Positions 55,558-64,000 of a stretch of DNA of 64,000 nt are shown piece by piece. Position 1 is the first letter of the stretch. Each line of letters starts with the position of its first letter. This DNA comes from Nitrospira sp. GTDB taxonomy: Bacteria > Nitrospirota > Nitrospiria > Nitrospirales > Nitrospiraceae. A program made the translations under genes and the position numbers. The notes beneath the pieces were generated by a model. That model saw only the letters and a list, made by a program, of their open reading frames with translations, did no database searches and was not told the DNA's origin. The stretch is from positions 124,001 to 188,000 of the forward strand of contig JARFXP010000005.1 in the NCBI GenBank assembly GCA_029194675.1. Reading direction: 5' to 3'.

Positions 55558-57501
55558 ATGACGATAGTGAACAAGCACCCCTTCTTTCAAGGCTCGCTCG
55601 CCGTAGCAGAAGCCTCCCGGGATCGAACTCCTTATTCAGGTTTTCTGGCCGGCCTCTTCGAGGGGGTGGTTCGCCGCGAACTCTTCCGAGCGCAGTCGAT
55701 CCCACCACTCCGCGACACAGCGAAGGAGTTCCTTGAACATCTTCGCCTCCTTCTGATCGAGAAAGTTGATGCAGAGAGCATCGACCGAGAGGGGGAAGTC
55801 GGCGAGGAGGTGTTGGTGGCTCTCAAGGACATTGGCGCCTTTGGACTGAAAATACCCACAATCTACGGAGGACTTGGCTTCACTCAATCGGAGTACCACC
55901 GTGTGGCGACCTTGCTCGGAAGCCATGACGCCGCGACCACGGTGCTGATTTCGGCGCATAACTCGATCGGAGTCGCGGAACCAGTCAAGCTCATCGGGAA
56001 CCGCGAGCAGCAACAACGATTCTTGCCTCGCCTCGCTCGCGGCGACATTTCAGGCTTTGCGCTCACGGAAAAGGGAGCCGGCTGCGATATTTGGGATCTC
56101 CGAACCTACGCCATCCCGGTGCGAGAACAGGGCACCTTGGCGGGCTATAGACTCACCGGAGATAAATTGTACACGACGAACGCGCCTCGCCAGGACAATG
56201 AGTTTTTAGCGTCGCTCTTGGTGGTGATTGCTCAAATCGTACAGGAGCCTTGTGAGGTCACTCGCCCCAAATCGGAACGGCGGTTCGGCGCCTTTGTCGT
56301 CGACACCCGCACACCGGGGTGTCACTGCGCCAGGCTCCATTATATGGGTGTGCGCGGCATCTACAACGGCACAGTCCGGTTAGACAACATCTTCGTCCCA
56401 GTGGCCGACCGTTTGGGAGACGAGGGAGAGGGGTTACGACGGGCCCTAGAAAGCTTGACGATAGGCCGGCTCACCTTGCCCGCTGCCTGCTTGGGAAATC
56501 TAAAACAATGTTTGTGGCTGGCGCGAAGCCGGGCGCAACAACGCGTGCAATATGATCGTCCGATCGGCGAACATACAGATATCGGTGCCAAGATTGTGCG
56601 CATGGCCGCGCGGGTCTTGGCACTAGAAGCGTTGGTTACCATAACAGGGGCCTGGGCCGACGCCAAGATCGATGTGCGGCTTGAGTCGGCTGCTGCAAAA
56701 ATTCTCGCCACCGAATGGCTGCTCGACTCAGTGCTCGACCTCTTTCGCATTTATGGCGGGCGTGGGTTCGAAACATCGGAATCGCTCCGACTTCATGGGG
56801 ACCTGCCGGCACCGATCGAGCGCATGGTCCGAGATGCGCTGATCAATGTGATTTGGGAAGGGACGAACGGTATCTTGACCCTCTGGATCGGCCGTGAAGG
56901 ATTGACCGAGTACGTATCCCACGGTAAAGCCTTCTTGGAATCGCAGATCGGCGAAATGGTACGTGCCCTGCCGTTCTTCGCCAAAATCGCGAGCCGTTCC
57001 CTCAACCGCTTGCCTCGGATCGGAGTGTGGTCGGCTTCCACCGCGCCTGAGTCGGTATGGGAGCGGTTTGTTACGGCGAAGTCCCGAGAACTCGCACAGA
57101 AGTCGCTGTGGGCCGCAGCCCATCATCGTCAAGGCCTGGCGCGTAAGCAACTGTTGACGACATGCCTGGTCAAAGCCGGGATGCAACTCTTTGCGGTGGA
57201 ATCGTTGTTGTGGTACGTAGCGCAGCCGGCCGCGCGGACTCATCCGTTGGCCGAAAGGCTCTTGCAGCACTTTTGTTCACAGATCGAAGACGAGTTCAAT
57301 CCGAAGCCCTTGCTCTCTTTCACGCAATCCCTATGGCAGGACGACTCGCATGTGTTCCGCTTGGCGCAGGATATTCTTGCCGGCAGGGCTGACTGGTTGG
57401 AAGAGGGGATCCTTGCCTGGCACCCTTCCGGACACAACCAGAAGAACCAGCTCGCGCCCACGATGGGAGAACAATTGGCGGACTTTCCAATGAAGCACTG
57501 A
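55558..57501 (+). CDS. Acyl-CoA dehydrogenase with C-terminal extension (copy 1)
   Basis: A 647-residue flavoprotein. IPTIYGGLGFTQSEYHRVAT starts the dehydrogenase core; SGFALTEKGAGCDIW is the FAD/substrate motif; DLFRIYGGRGFETSESLRL and NVIWEGTNGILTL, which holds the likely catalytic Glu, end the core. About 200 further residues form a helical extension, as in very-long-chain or dimer-type (VLCAD/ACAD9-like) enzymes. It starts six bases after the patatin gene. Long or branched acyl-CoA is expected; the exact chain length is not visible. Confidence 0.88.
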   Translation: MTIVNKHPFFQGSLAVAEASRDRTPYSGFLAGLFEGVVRRELFRAQSIPPLRDTAKEFLEHLRLLLIEKVDAESIDREGEVGEEVLVALKDIGAFGLKIPTIYGGLGFTQSEYHRVATLLGSHDAATTVLISAHNSIGVAEPVKLIGNREQQQRFLPRLARGDISGFALTEKGAGCDIWDLRTYAIPVREQGTLAGYRLTGDKLYTTNAPRQDNEFLASLLVVIAQIVQEPCEVTRPKSERRFGAFVVDTRTPGCHCARLHYMGVRGIYNGTVRLDNIFVPVADRLGDEGEGLRRALESLTIGRLTLPAACLGNLKQCLWLARSRAQQRVQYDRPIGEHTDIGAKIVRMAARVLALEALVTITGAWADAKIDVRLESAAAKILATEWLLDSVLDLFRIYGGRGFETSESLRLHGDLPAPIERMVRDALINVIWEGTNGILTLWIGREGLTEYVSHGKAFLESQIGEMVRALPFFAKIASRSLNRLPRIGVWSASTAPESVWERFVTAKSRELAQKSLWAAAHHRQGLARKQLLTTCLVKAGMQLFAVESLLWYVAQPAARTHPLAERLLQHFCSQIEDEFNPKPLLSFTQSLWQDDSHVFRLAQDILAGRADWLEEGILAWHPSGHNQKNQLAPTMGEQLADFPMKH

Positions 57502-57575
57502 GCGATGTAAGCAGGAGTGAGCCGTTTCATCCAGACCGCCCCTAGACAGGAGGATCAGTCCCTAATGAGGTCAGC

Positions 57576-58538
57576 ATGACAGAAATTGCGGGATACTTTG
57601 AATTGGTCAAGGGCCGGTATGGATTGAGCAGTGATTACGCCTTGGCAAAGAAACTCGGGATCGCCCAGCCGGAAGCCAACCTCATGCGACGCGGGCTGAA
57701 AATCCCCAAACCTGAAGTGTGCATCAGAATCGCCAAACTGCTCGACAAGAACCCGGTGGAGCTCTTGCTGGCGGCGCAGAAAGACAAGGCTCCCCGGCAG
57801 GCCAAGGAATACTGGACCCTCGCGCAAACGGCCGTTGACGTCATGCTTCATGTCCCTAAAAGCCCGAAATACATCCCACGGAAGGTGGCAGCCATCGGCC
57901 AAGAACTTCGCCAGCTTGAAACGCAAAGGCTGACGTACAAAGGGGCGGAAGCCAACGCCGAGGCGGTCCGGCTGGTCCAAACGGCCGAACATTCGATTGA
58001 TGCGCTGATGGAACGCTGGAATATCTGGCAGAAGGGCGAGGCCCTCTATCCGAATTACCTCCTGGCGAACCAGGAGGCCGTGAAACGCGGCGTCATCGTC
58101 CGACGTCTGTTGGTGTTGACGCAAGAGCAAATGAGGCAGGAGTCGGATGTAGCCGATGCCATACAGGTCATGGAAGATCAACAGCGAGCCGGGATCAAGA
58201 TATTCTACGCGTTCCGGGGGGAGCTGGAACGCGCTCCCACGTTCCAGCGCTTTGAGGAAGATTATAAGCGACAGGGCGCGGCGAGAGACCTCAATGCCGC
58301 CATGTTTGACGGGGAGATTCTCATTTTCTCTCAATCCTACGGCCAAGCGCAGCTGGGCGTGGTCGGTCCGCCGACACCCATTACGATGATCAACCAATTG
58401 GAGATCACGTGGAAACCGGACTTGCTGCGGGATCTCGATCCCGCCCCGCTCTTCGACATGACCCGGTATGTGTTTGAATACGGAGGACCCCACGCATTCC
58501 AGACGGAACTGACCAGGTTCAAGAGGTCTGTCCGATGA
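57576..58538 (+). CDS. HTH protein with a C-terminal sensor-like domain
   Basis: A 320-residue protein. Residues 1-70 form an Xre-like helix-turn-helix (SDYALAKKLGIAQPEANLMR, KPEVCIRIAKLLDKNPVELL). The rest (QTAEHSIDALMERWNIWQKG, RGVIVRRLLVLTQEQMRQES, MFDGEILIFSQSYGQAQLGV) is a mixed alpha/beta domain of a type found after DNA-binding domains or in phospholipase-D-like regulators; I do not recognise it firmly. It is inserted between the two acyl-CoA dehydrogenases and overlaps a tryptophanase-like stub by ATGA. A local regulator is the best guess. Confidence 0.6.
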   Translation: MTEIAGYFELVKGRYGLSSDYALAKKLGIAQPEANLMRRGLKIPKPEVCIRIAKLLDKNPVELLLAAQKDKAPRQAKEYWTLAQTAVDVMLHVPKSPKYIPRKVAAIGQELRQLETQRLTYKGAEANAEAVRLVQTAEHSIDALMERWNIWQKGEALYPNYLLANQEAVKRGVIVRRLLVLTQEQMRQESDVADAIQVMEDQQRAGIKIFYAFRGELERAPTFQRFEEDYKRQGAARDLNAAMFDGEILIFSQSYGQAQLGVVGPPTPITMINQLEITWKPDLLRDLDPAPLFDMTRYVFEYGGPHAFQTELTRFKRSVR

Positions 58539-58624
58539 AATTTCTCTCCGAGCCGTTCAAGATCAAGGTTGTGGAATCCATAAGCCGAACCACGCGCGAG
58601 AAGCGGGAGCGGTTGTTCGGCTAG
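58535..58624 (+). pseudogene. 29-codon stub resembling the start of tryptophanase/tyrosine phenol-lyase
   Basis: From ATG 58535, coupled to the HTH gene by ATGA, the frame reads MKFLSEPFKIKVVESISRTT then REKRERLFG and stops. This matches the beginning of tryptophanase and tyrosine phenol-lyase (EPFRIKVVEP, TTREERE). Nothing further of the ~460-residue enzyme is present; the second acyl-CoA dehydrogenase gene begins 30 bases later. Probably a deletion left only the start. A short functional peptide is possible but unsupported. Confidence 0.55.
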
Positions 58625-58654
58625 GCAGAACCGATGACTGTCTGAGGAACCATC

Positions 58655-60601
58655 ATGGCCACTCTGTTCAAAGGGTTCGAGCGGATCGAAGAGGCCCGAG
58701 AGCGGTTAGCAGGCCAGAGTTTTATGGTGGGACTGTTCGCCGGACGGCCAGACTTTTCACTCCTCCTCATGCCGGAAGAGTCACCGGAAGACAAGGCTGA
58801 TTGGGAAGCATTCCGTCCGCGTCTGGAAACGTTCCTCACGACGCAGGTCGATCCCGATGAAATCGAACGGACCACGAAGATCCCGGACTCAGTATTGAAG
58901 GGACTCTTTGCGCTCGGTGCCTTCGGCATGAAAATTCCCCGTCAATATGGAGGGCTCGGGTTCTCCTACACCAACTACGGTCGTGCCCTCATGCTCATGG
59001 CGAGCTGGAGCAACGCGCTCGCCCTCACCGTCGCCGTGCCGCAATCGATCGGCATTGCGATGCCGATACTCATGTTCGGCAACGAGGAGCAGCGGCGCAA
59101 ATACCTCCCCCTTGTGGCCTGGGAAGCCGTTTCGGCATTCGCACTCACGGAGCCGATGACCGGATCCGACGCCGCAAACATTGCAACGGAGGCTATCTTA
59201 GATTCCACCTGGACGACGTTTGTCGTGAACGGCGAAAAGCTGTGGTGCACGAACGGTCCCATCGCCCACTACGTGACGTTGATCGCACGGGTACCGGCCA
59301 AGAGGACACAGCAGAATGGACACACGAGGTGGGAGCCGGTTCCGGACGGTAAGGGAGCCGATGACCACGTTCACACCGCTTTCATCCTCGACATGCAGAC
59401 ACCCGGCGTTCGTGTCCGACAACGATGTCAGTTTGAAGGCTGTAGGGGGATCGAGAATGCTCATATGACGTTCATAGATGTGCGCATCCCGACGGAGAAT
59501 GTCATCGGTGAAGTGGGCCGTGGGCTCAAATACGCCTTGACCATCCTCAATGTGGGCCGAGCGGTCAGCATCCCCGCAATTTGCCTTGGCATGGCCAAAC
59601 AAGCGTGGCAACCCACCCTCGATCGGGCCAACCAGCGAGTCACCTTCCAGAAACCTCTGGGCACCCGGCAGACGCAACGCATGAGGCTGGGCCGCATGGC
59701 TTCGCATCTCTTCGCGATGGAGGCTCTCGCACTCACGGCGTGGCGAATGGCGGATCAGCATACCTATGATGTCCGGATCGAGGCAGCCCTGGCCAAGCTC
59801 TTCTGCTCCGAGAAGACTATTCAGGTCTTAAAAGACGCCCAAATCATCTTCGGAGGGATGGGGTACGAAACAGCCCATTCTAAGAGGGTTCGTGGAGAGC
59901 CTGCGTTCGGCATCGAACAGCTGGTCCGCGACGCCGAGATGTACCGAATCGGAGAAGGTGCCACCGATATCTTAAGGCCGTTCGTCGCGCGTGAGGGGCT
60001 CAATATGCATCTTGAACAGGTCGGACGCCTCTTCGACGAACGAACGACAGGCGTTCATCGACTCATCGAGTTGCAGCGACTTGTGAGGTTTTATGTTCCT
60101 TGGTACGTGAATCAATGGAGAGGTGGCCGATTGCCGTCTGGCTCAGAGTTCCGACATCCAAAGGTCCGTTCCCAATTGCTTTTCGTCGAACGTGCGAGCC
60201 GTCGCCTGGCACGAACTATCTTCTATGCCATGCTGCTCCATCGCCAAGCGCTTCGAGATGATCAAGGCAGACAAACTCGGATCGAGATGGTCGGTGAAGA
60301 TCTTCTGGTGATCGCAGCGACAGCACTCTATGCCGAAGCCCAGGAACGGACCGCCGGGCTTCCGGAAGTGTGGGACCTGGCAGATGAAACTTTCCGAGAA
60401 GCCAAGCAACGTGTCGAACAGCACATCAAAGAACTGATCCGCAATCAGGATACCGTGGTGGCGGCGGTTGGGGGAAAAGCCCTCAGCGGTCGATACGCTA
60501 CGCTCAATAATGGAATCATACGGCGTGGGCTTCAAGACTACGTGAGACGAGAGAAGAACGCTCTCAGTAGCTTGGAGGAAAGCGAGCGAAAAGCAATCTG
60601 A
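58655..60601 (+). CDS. Acyl-CoA dehydrogenase with C-terminal extension (copy 2)
   Basis: A 648-residue relative of copy 1 with similar layout. IPRQYGGLGFSYTNYGRALM, SAFALTEPMTGSDAANIATE and IIFGGMGYETAHSKRVRGEP form the core. At the place where copy 1 has NVIWEGTNGIL it reads EMYRIGEGATDILRPFVARE, with Glu in a similar position. A long helical C-terminal extension ends in a charged tail. The two copies have clearly diverged, so different acyl chains are likely. Last gene of the beta-oxidation operon. Confidence 0.87.
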   Translation: MATLFKGFERIEEARERLAGQSFMVGLFAGRPDFSLLLMPEESPEDKADWEAFRPRLETFLTTQVDPDEIERTTKIPDSVLKGLFALGAFGMKIPRQYGGLGFSYTNYGRALMLMASWSNALALTVAVPQSIGIAMPILMFGNEEQRRKYLPLVAWEAVSAFALTEPMTGSDAANIATEAILDSTWTTFVVNGEKLWCTNGPIAHYVTLIARVPAKRTQQNGHTRWEPVPDGKGADDHVHTAFILDMQTPGVRVRQRCQFEGCRGIENAHMTFIDVRIPTENVIGEVGRGLKYALTILNVGRAVSIPAICLGMAKQAWQPTLDRANQRVTFQKPLGTRQTQRMRLGRMASHLFAMEALALTAWRMADQHTYDVRIEAALAKLFCSEKTIQVLKDAQIIFGGMGYETAHSKRVRGEPAFGIEQLVRDAEMYRIGEGATDILRPFVAREGLNMHLEQVGRLFDERTTGVHRLIELQRLVRFYVPWYVNQWRGGRLPSGSEFRHPKVRSQLLFVERASRRLARTIFYAMLLHRQALRDDQGRQTRIEMVGEDLLVIAATALYAEAQERTAGLPEVWDLADETFREAKQRVEQHIKELIRNQDTVVAAVGGKALSGRYATLNNGIIRRGLQDYVRREKNALSSLEESERKAI

Positions 60602-60680
60602 GCCGATCGGCTGTGGAGGGTCAGCACTGCCAAGTCATCGAGAATGAGGCTCATCTTTCTGGTGATAAGCTCGCGGTCGA

Positions 60681-61112
60681 TCATGGGCGGGAAGGCTCCG
60701 CGACCAGCGATGACAATTGCCGGGCAACATGCCGGCGCTCCAATTCCAGGTAAGGCCGAAAGTCTTGGTACGCGTTGAATGCGTGGAGGCGCAGACGGGC
60801 GAGGTCTTGGGGCATCCCGAACAGGACGCGGCATGACTCAACGATTTTCTTGAGGAAGAGGGGGTCCGCCCGGTTGAGGATCGCCAGATCTATTTTGCAT
60901 CCCGGGAATTGCGCCTGCAATGCCTCTTGCATCTCCAGAACGGTCTGAAACGACGCGTCAGGTGTCTCAAATTGAATCGCCAGGTCTAGATCGCTGCGAT
61001 CATGGGTCATGCCTGTGACCGTTGACCCAAACTGGAGGATCACGCGAACCCCGAAACGCTGGGCGAGCTCTCTCAACCCCCACACTGCTTCTGTGTTGCC
61101 TTCCTCGCTCAT
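60681..61112 (-). CDS. MNT-domain nucleotidyltransferase (MntA-like), without HEPN partner
   Basis: A 143-residue protein. VILQFGSTVTGMTHDRSDLD holds the GS...DxD catalytic motif of minimal nucleotidyltransferases, with a third acidic site in CKIDLAIL. Such proteins are antitoxins that AMPylate a HEPN toxin encoded next to them. No HEPN gene is beside this one: the plus-strand neighbours are metabolic genes. It may be a solitary antitoxin remnant or act in trans. Confidence 0.78.
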   Translation of the reverse strand: MSEEGNTEAVWGLRELAQRFGVRVILQFGSTVTGMTHDRSDLDLAIQFETPDASFQTVLEMQEALQAQFPGCKIDLAILNRADPLFLKKIVESCRVLFGMPQDLARLRLHAFNAYQDFRPYLELERRHVARQLSSLVAEPSRP

Positions 61113-61266
61113 TCCACGCTCCCAGGGTTTTCATCCAGACCGTAGCCTAGTGAGAACCACTTCAAATGTCTATGTGCCCCCAGTTGTTGCGTGTGTTGTA
61201 ATATCATGCGGACCCGTGGGTCGTTACTGTGACCGCCATTGGGCCTTGCCAAGAGGGGGTGAGTCT

Positions 61267-62265
61267 ATGCGCGCATGGTTGATGGACTCCTACGACGGGA
61301 TCGAACGATTGCGGCTTGGAGAGGTGCCCGATCCTCACCCTGGGCCCTCAGACGTGCTGCTGAAAGTACGATATGCCGCGCTCAACCCCGCCGATGCGTT
61401 TCTGGCGCAAGGGCTCTATCCAGCCAAACCCACCCTTCCACACATCCTTGGGCGTGATGGCATCGGCGATGTCGAGATGGTGGGATCGCGCGTGGAAGGC
61501 ATTCTCGTGGGTGAGACAGTCGGGATTCTGCGCTGTGACACGGGAGTGGAAACGCCGGGAACGCTGGCCGAGAAAGTCGTCCTCCCTACGGAAAGTCTCG
61601 TCCGTATCCCCGCCGGTTGGTCTCTCGAAGAGATGGCCGGTGCTCCGCTGGTCTTCTTAACCGCCTGGCAGGCCTTGACGCAGTGGAACGATCCGTCTGC
61701 CCCTCCCCCGGAACAATCCGTTCTCCTCGTCACCGGCGCCTCAGGCGGAGTCGGCCTCGCATCAGTGCTGCTTGGACAATCGATGAATCTCATCGTGGTG
61801 GCCTTATCGCGCGATGCAGAGAAAAGAGCTAAGTTAAAATCGCTCGGCGCTGATTTCGTGTTTGACCCTGAGGAAAGAAATCTCGTGAAGTCCATATCTG
61901 CTGCGATCAGTCCGAAGAAGGTCAATCTGGCCATCGACTGCGTTGGTGGCAAGCTCTTACCTCAAGTCATTGCCCTTCTCGGTTATGGTGGAAAGATCAG
62001 CATCGTCGGAAGGAGCGGAGGCTCGGTCCCCGAGTTCAATACGGCGACCTTGTTATTCCGCCGCATTCGCATAGGCGGTGTCTCGGTCGGAGATTATACG
62101 GCCCAGGCCGCTCAGACTGCATGGAAAGAGATTATCGATCGGCTGGAGATGATCGGACGCCGCCCGCCGGTGGATAGCATCGTCCCGTTCGAAGAAGTCA
62201 AGAAGGGATTCGCACGGTTGGCACAGGGCCCGATGGGAAAAGTGGTGATACGGGTGGCTGGCTAA
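61267..62265 (+). CDS. Zinc-independent quinone-oxidoreductase-like MDR protein
   Basis: A 332-residue protein from ATG 61267 (MRAWLMDSYDGIERLRLGEV), after GGGGGTGAG. VRYAALNPADAFLAQG and LPHILGRDGIGDVEMV are the GroES-like domain; VLLVTGASGGVGLASVLLGQ is the NADPH-binding fold. Zinc-binding cysteines of alcohol dehydrogenases are absent, so a quinone or enoyl reductase is likely. No operon partner. Confidence 0.87.
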   Translation: MRAWLMDSYDGIERLRLGEVPDPHPGPSDVLLKVRYAALNPADAFLAQGLYPAKPTLPHILGRDGIGDVEMVGSRVEGILVGETVGILRCDTGVETPGTLAEKVVLPTESLVRIPAGWSLEEMAGAPLVFLTAWQALTQWNDPSAPPPEQSVLLVTGASGGVGLASVLLGQSMNLIVVALSRDAEKRAKLKSLGADFVFDPEERNLVKSISAAISPKKVNLAIDCVGGKLLPQVIALLGYGGKISIVGRSGGSVPEFNTATLLFRRIRIGGVSVGDYTAQAAQTAWKEIIDRLEMIGRRPPVDSIVPFEEVKKGFARLAQGPMGKVVIRVAG

Positions 62266-62379
62266 TGGCTGAGGAGACCCCATGGCGGCATTTTTTCAGC
62301 ACGACGAATCCTTTGGCAGGAAAGATAGTCTGATGTCCTGTGGAAGCATACACCCTCCCGTCACTGGAGAGAGGGTCAC

Positions 62380-63216
62380 ATGAAGACAGACATATTCGTT
62401 CGTCTGACGGCGTTTCTCTCCGTGTTCATCGCAATGGCGTTGTGGGAGGTTTGGGCTCCTCGTCGACGTCTCAGCACCACAAAGGTCGGACGGTGGGCTG
62501 CTAATTTTTCAATCGTCGTCTTAGATGCCGCGACGATCCGACTGTTCTTTGCAGCCGGCGCCGTCGGCGCCGCTATCCTTGCAGCCGACCGAGGATGGGG
62601 GTTGCTCAACCAATTTGATTCGCCGAGGTGGCTGGAAGTACCGCTCGCCGTGGTGGCGCTGGATTTCGTTCTATACCTCCAGCATGTGATGTTTCACGCC
62701 GTGCCGCAGTTTTGGCGGTTCCACATGATGCACCATAGCGACTTGGATTGCGATGTGACAACGGGCCTTCGTTTTCATCCCATCGAAGTCACCTTGTCCA
62801 TGGTCATCAAACTCGCCGCGGTGGCCGCGCTTGGTCCTTCGCCTGTCGCTGTCGTCGTGTTCGAAGTACTGCTTAATGCAACGTCGATGTTCAACCATAG
62901 TAATGTCCGGATCTCGCCTGCGGTCGATCGTGCCCTTCGTTGGCTGGTCGTCACTCCTGATATGCATCGCATCCACCACTCTATTGAGCCGCGAGAGACG
63001 AACACCAACTTCGGGTTCAACCTGCCATGGTGGGATAGGCTGCTTGGGACTTATCGCGCCGAACCCACTACAGGTCAAGAGAAGATGGTGCTCGGTCTTG
63101 AGCACTTCAGAGACCAGGCTCGCCTCACTTTGCCGAGATTGCTGGTGCTCCCTTTTGTTGGGACAACCGGCAACTATCCGCTCAGTCGAGGATCAGGCTC
63201 GAAGAGCACAGACTGA
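62380..63216 (+). CDS. Membrane fatty-acid hydroxylase / sterol-desaturase family protein
   Basis: A 278-residue membrane protein with four hydrophobic stretches. The di-iron His clusters are complete: LYLQHVMFHAVPQFWRFHMM with the following HHSD, then MHRIHHSIEPRETNTNFG and PWWDRLLGTYRAEP. Members hydroxylate or desaturate lipids using oxygen. The substrate is unknown; hopanoid, carotenoid or fatty acid are all possible. GAGAGG precedes the ATG. Confidence 0.88.
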   Translation: MKTDIFVRLTAFLSVFIAMALWEVWAPRRRLSTTKVGRWAANFSIVVLDAATIRLFFAAGAVGAAILAADRGWGLLNQFDSPRWLEVPLAVVALDFVLYLQHVMFHAVPQFWRFHMMHHSDLDCDVTTGLRFHPIEVTLSMVIKLAAVAALGPSPVAVVVFEVLLNATSMFNHSNVRISPAVDRALRWLVVTPDMHRIHHSIEPRETNTNFGFNLPWWDRLLGTYRAEPTTGQEKMVLGLEHFRDQARLTLPRLLVLPFVGTTGNYPLSRGSGSKSTD

Positions 63217-64000
63217 ATCCCCCATTCGTCAAATCGACAGGAAGTGACCGGCGGCCCTCACGAAGTGAAGAGATGATACTGGAGCGGTTTCAACTCGTCG
63301 CCAAGAACTATCATACGGGCTCCTGGTCGCGGCAAGCATCATGTGACGCATAACTTCAAGCACTGAAGGTGTCTATCCGGCGGCGGCAAGAGAGAGGCTT
63401 CCCCTGATGAGCCGCTGGTACGCGCAAGCGAGGCTTGGAGCCGGCGACCCGGATTGAACGGGCGACCTGTGGTTTACGAAACCTTCAAAGTGGGGGCCTC
63501 GAAACCCACTGAAAAATCGAGAATCACCGCGTCTACACTCACGAAACAGCCTCTTGGACTCTTACCCTTGCTTTCCCGGAATTCCCCTACATTTCCCGTC
63601 TATTCCCCTACGCTTTTCACTACGATCTTGTTATCGAAATCCCAATTTTGTATAAAAACCAACTTAGAGTCGATTGCAACGACATCTGGGTTCTTTGGTC
63701 TCATCCTACCTCGCAAATAGACACCTAATAACTCCTGATCACCTCCACAAAAACAGTCGAGGTCGTGCCCTCACTATAGAACGAATTTTGACTCGGCACT
63801 AAAATCTTGCGGGCGGAGAGTTGACTGGTATCTAACCCTTGCCAGCCAGCCAAGAGAGCGCTCCCCTTGACCTATCAAGTTCTTTGTAGCATTTGGTGCT
63901 GCAATGGGCTTGCAGTTTAACTCGTCAACATTGGTAGTGTTCCGATAGTTTTAGACCGCTTTTGTTGCACCGAACATAACTGATCAGCGAGTTTCTCCAG
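63217..64000. other. Gene-free right end with island-like sequence
   Basis: About 780 bases without a credible gene. Apart from the tRNA fragment at 63436-63483, the DNA to its right is visibly more AT-rich than the operons. The window ends without reaching the next gene. Confidence 0.45.
63436..63483 (-). tRNA. 3' half of tRNA-Thr(CGT), probable attachment-site scar
   Basis: On the minus strand the sequence has anticodon loop TTCGTAA (anticodon CGT), stem strand ACCAC, variable AGGTC, T-arm GCCCG-TTCAATC-CGGGT, seven-base acceptor strand CGCCGGC, T and CCA. The 5' half (acceptor, D-arm, most of the anticodon 5' stem) is missing; pairing fails three bases upstream of the loop. This is what remains when an integrative element uses the tRNA 3' end as its attachment site. 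The intact gene should then lie to the right, beyond the window. Confidence 0.72.

Noticed and set aside
57555..58493. A 312-codon minus-strand frame opposite the HTH gene
   Set aside because: Antisense to a better-supported gene with HTH motif and operon-compatible strand.
63454..63720. An 88-codon plus-strand frame at the right end
   Set aside because: It starts inside the tRNA fragment and has low-complexity composition with no ribosome site.

Overview
The window comes from a Gram-negative bacterium with a moderately GC-rich genome: it encodes a lipoprotein, an OmpA-type envelope protein and secreted cysteine-rich Sel1 repeats. Gene content (YfhL-type dicluster ferredoxin, DUF2235 hydrolases, many small proteins with strong Shine-Dalgarno sites) makes me think of the Nitrospira lineage. 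That is an impression from gene content, not something the sequence proves.

Region 1 (1-27.3 kb) is loosely packed accessory DNA. It holds a partial methyltransferase, DUF2235 hydrolases, nuclease-fold proteins, repeat-rich envelope proteins, a ferredoxin, an orphan response regulator and several very small genes. It is full of decay and mobile DNA: an IS4-family element with a clean 9-bp target duplication and a frameshifted transposase; an IS3 orfA remnant; an IS5-family element sitting exactly on CTAG inside a lipoprotein hydrolase gene; and pseudogenes of DUF2235, DUF1499, DUF4160 and sugar-dehydrogenase type. Two near-identical 44/45-residue single-helix membrane peptides, duplicated with their upstream DNA, lie 2 kb apart. 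A gene-poor stretch at 21.3-21.6 kb carries four DnaA-box-like sites.

Region 2 (27.3-48.2 kb, all minus strand) is a nearly gap-free catabolic supercluster. From its promoter end it reads: tyrosine/homogentisate degradation (short HPPD-like dioxygenase, homogentisate dioxygenase, FAH hydrolase), a phosphoribosyltransferase-like gene, branched-chain 2-oxoacid dehydrogenase (E1 alpha, E1 beta, E2), 3-hydroxyacyl-CoA dehydrogenase, a B12-dependent acyl-CoA mutase with separate small subunit, a metallo-beta-lactamase-fold hydrolase, the leucine branch (carboxylase beta subunit, methylglutaconyl-CoA hydratase-like, HMG-CoA lyase), a MeaB-type GTPase, and the 2-methylcitrate cycle (prpD, prpB, prpC) with an acyl-CoA synthetase. 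The mutase would by default be called methylmalonyl-CoA mutase, but its two specificity residues are Phe62 and Gln180, the isobutyryl-CoA mutase pair. With the methylcitrate cycle present and no propionyl-CoA carboxylase or methylmalonyl epimerase here, I propose that valine carbon is isomerised from isobutyryl-CoA to butyryl-CoA and burned by beta-oxidation, while propionyl-CoA goes through methylcitrate.

Region 3 (48.4-60.6 kb, plus strand) diverges from the same AT-rich intergenic region. It encodes a haem-oxygenase-like iron enzyme, a fatty acyl-CoA ligase, thiolase, two-domain hydroxyacyl-CoA dehydrogenase, enoyl-CoA hydratase, a patatin lipase, two ~650-residue acyl-CoA dehydrogenases, and between these a helix-turn-helix regulator followed by a 29-codon stub resembling the start of tryptophanase/tyrosine phenol-lyase. 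Region 4 (60.6-64 kb) has an orphan MNT nucleotidyltransferase, a quinone-oxidoreductase-like protein and a membrane fatty-acid hydroxylase. It ends with the 3' half of a tRNA-Thr(CGT), which looks like an attachment-site scar with an integrated island starting to its right.
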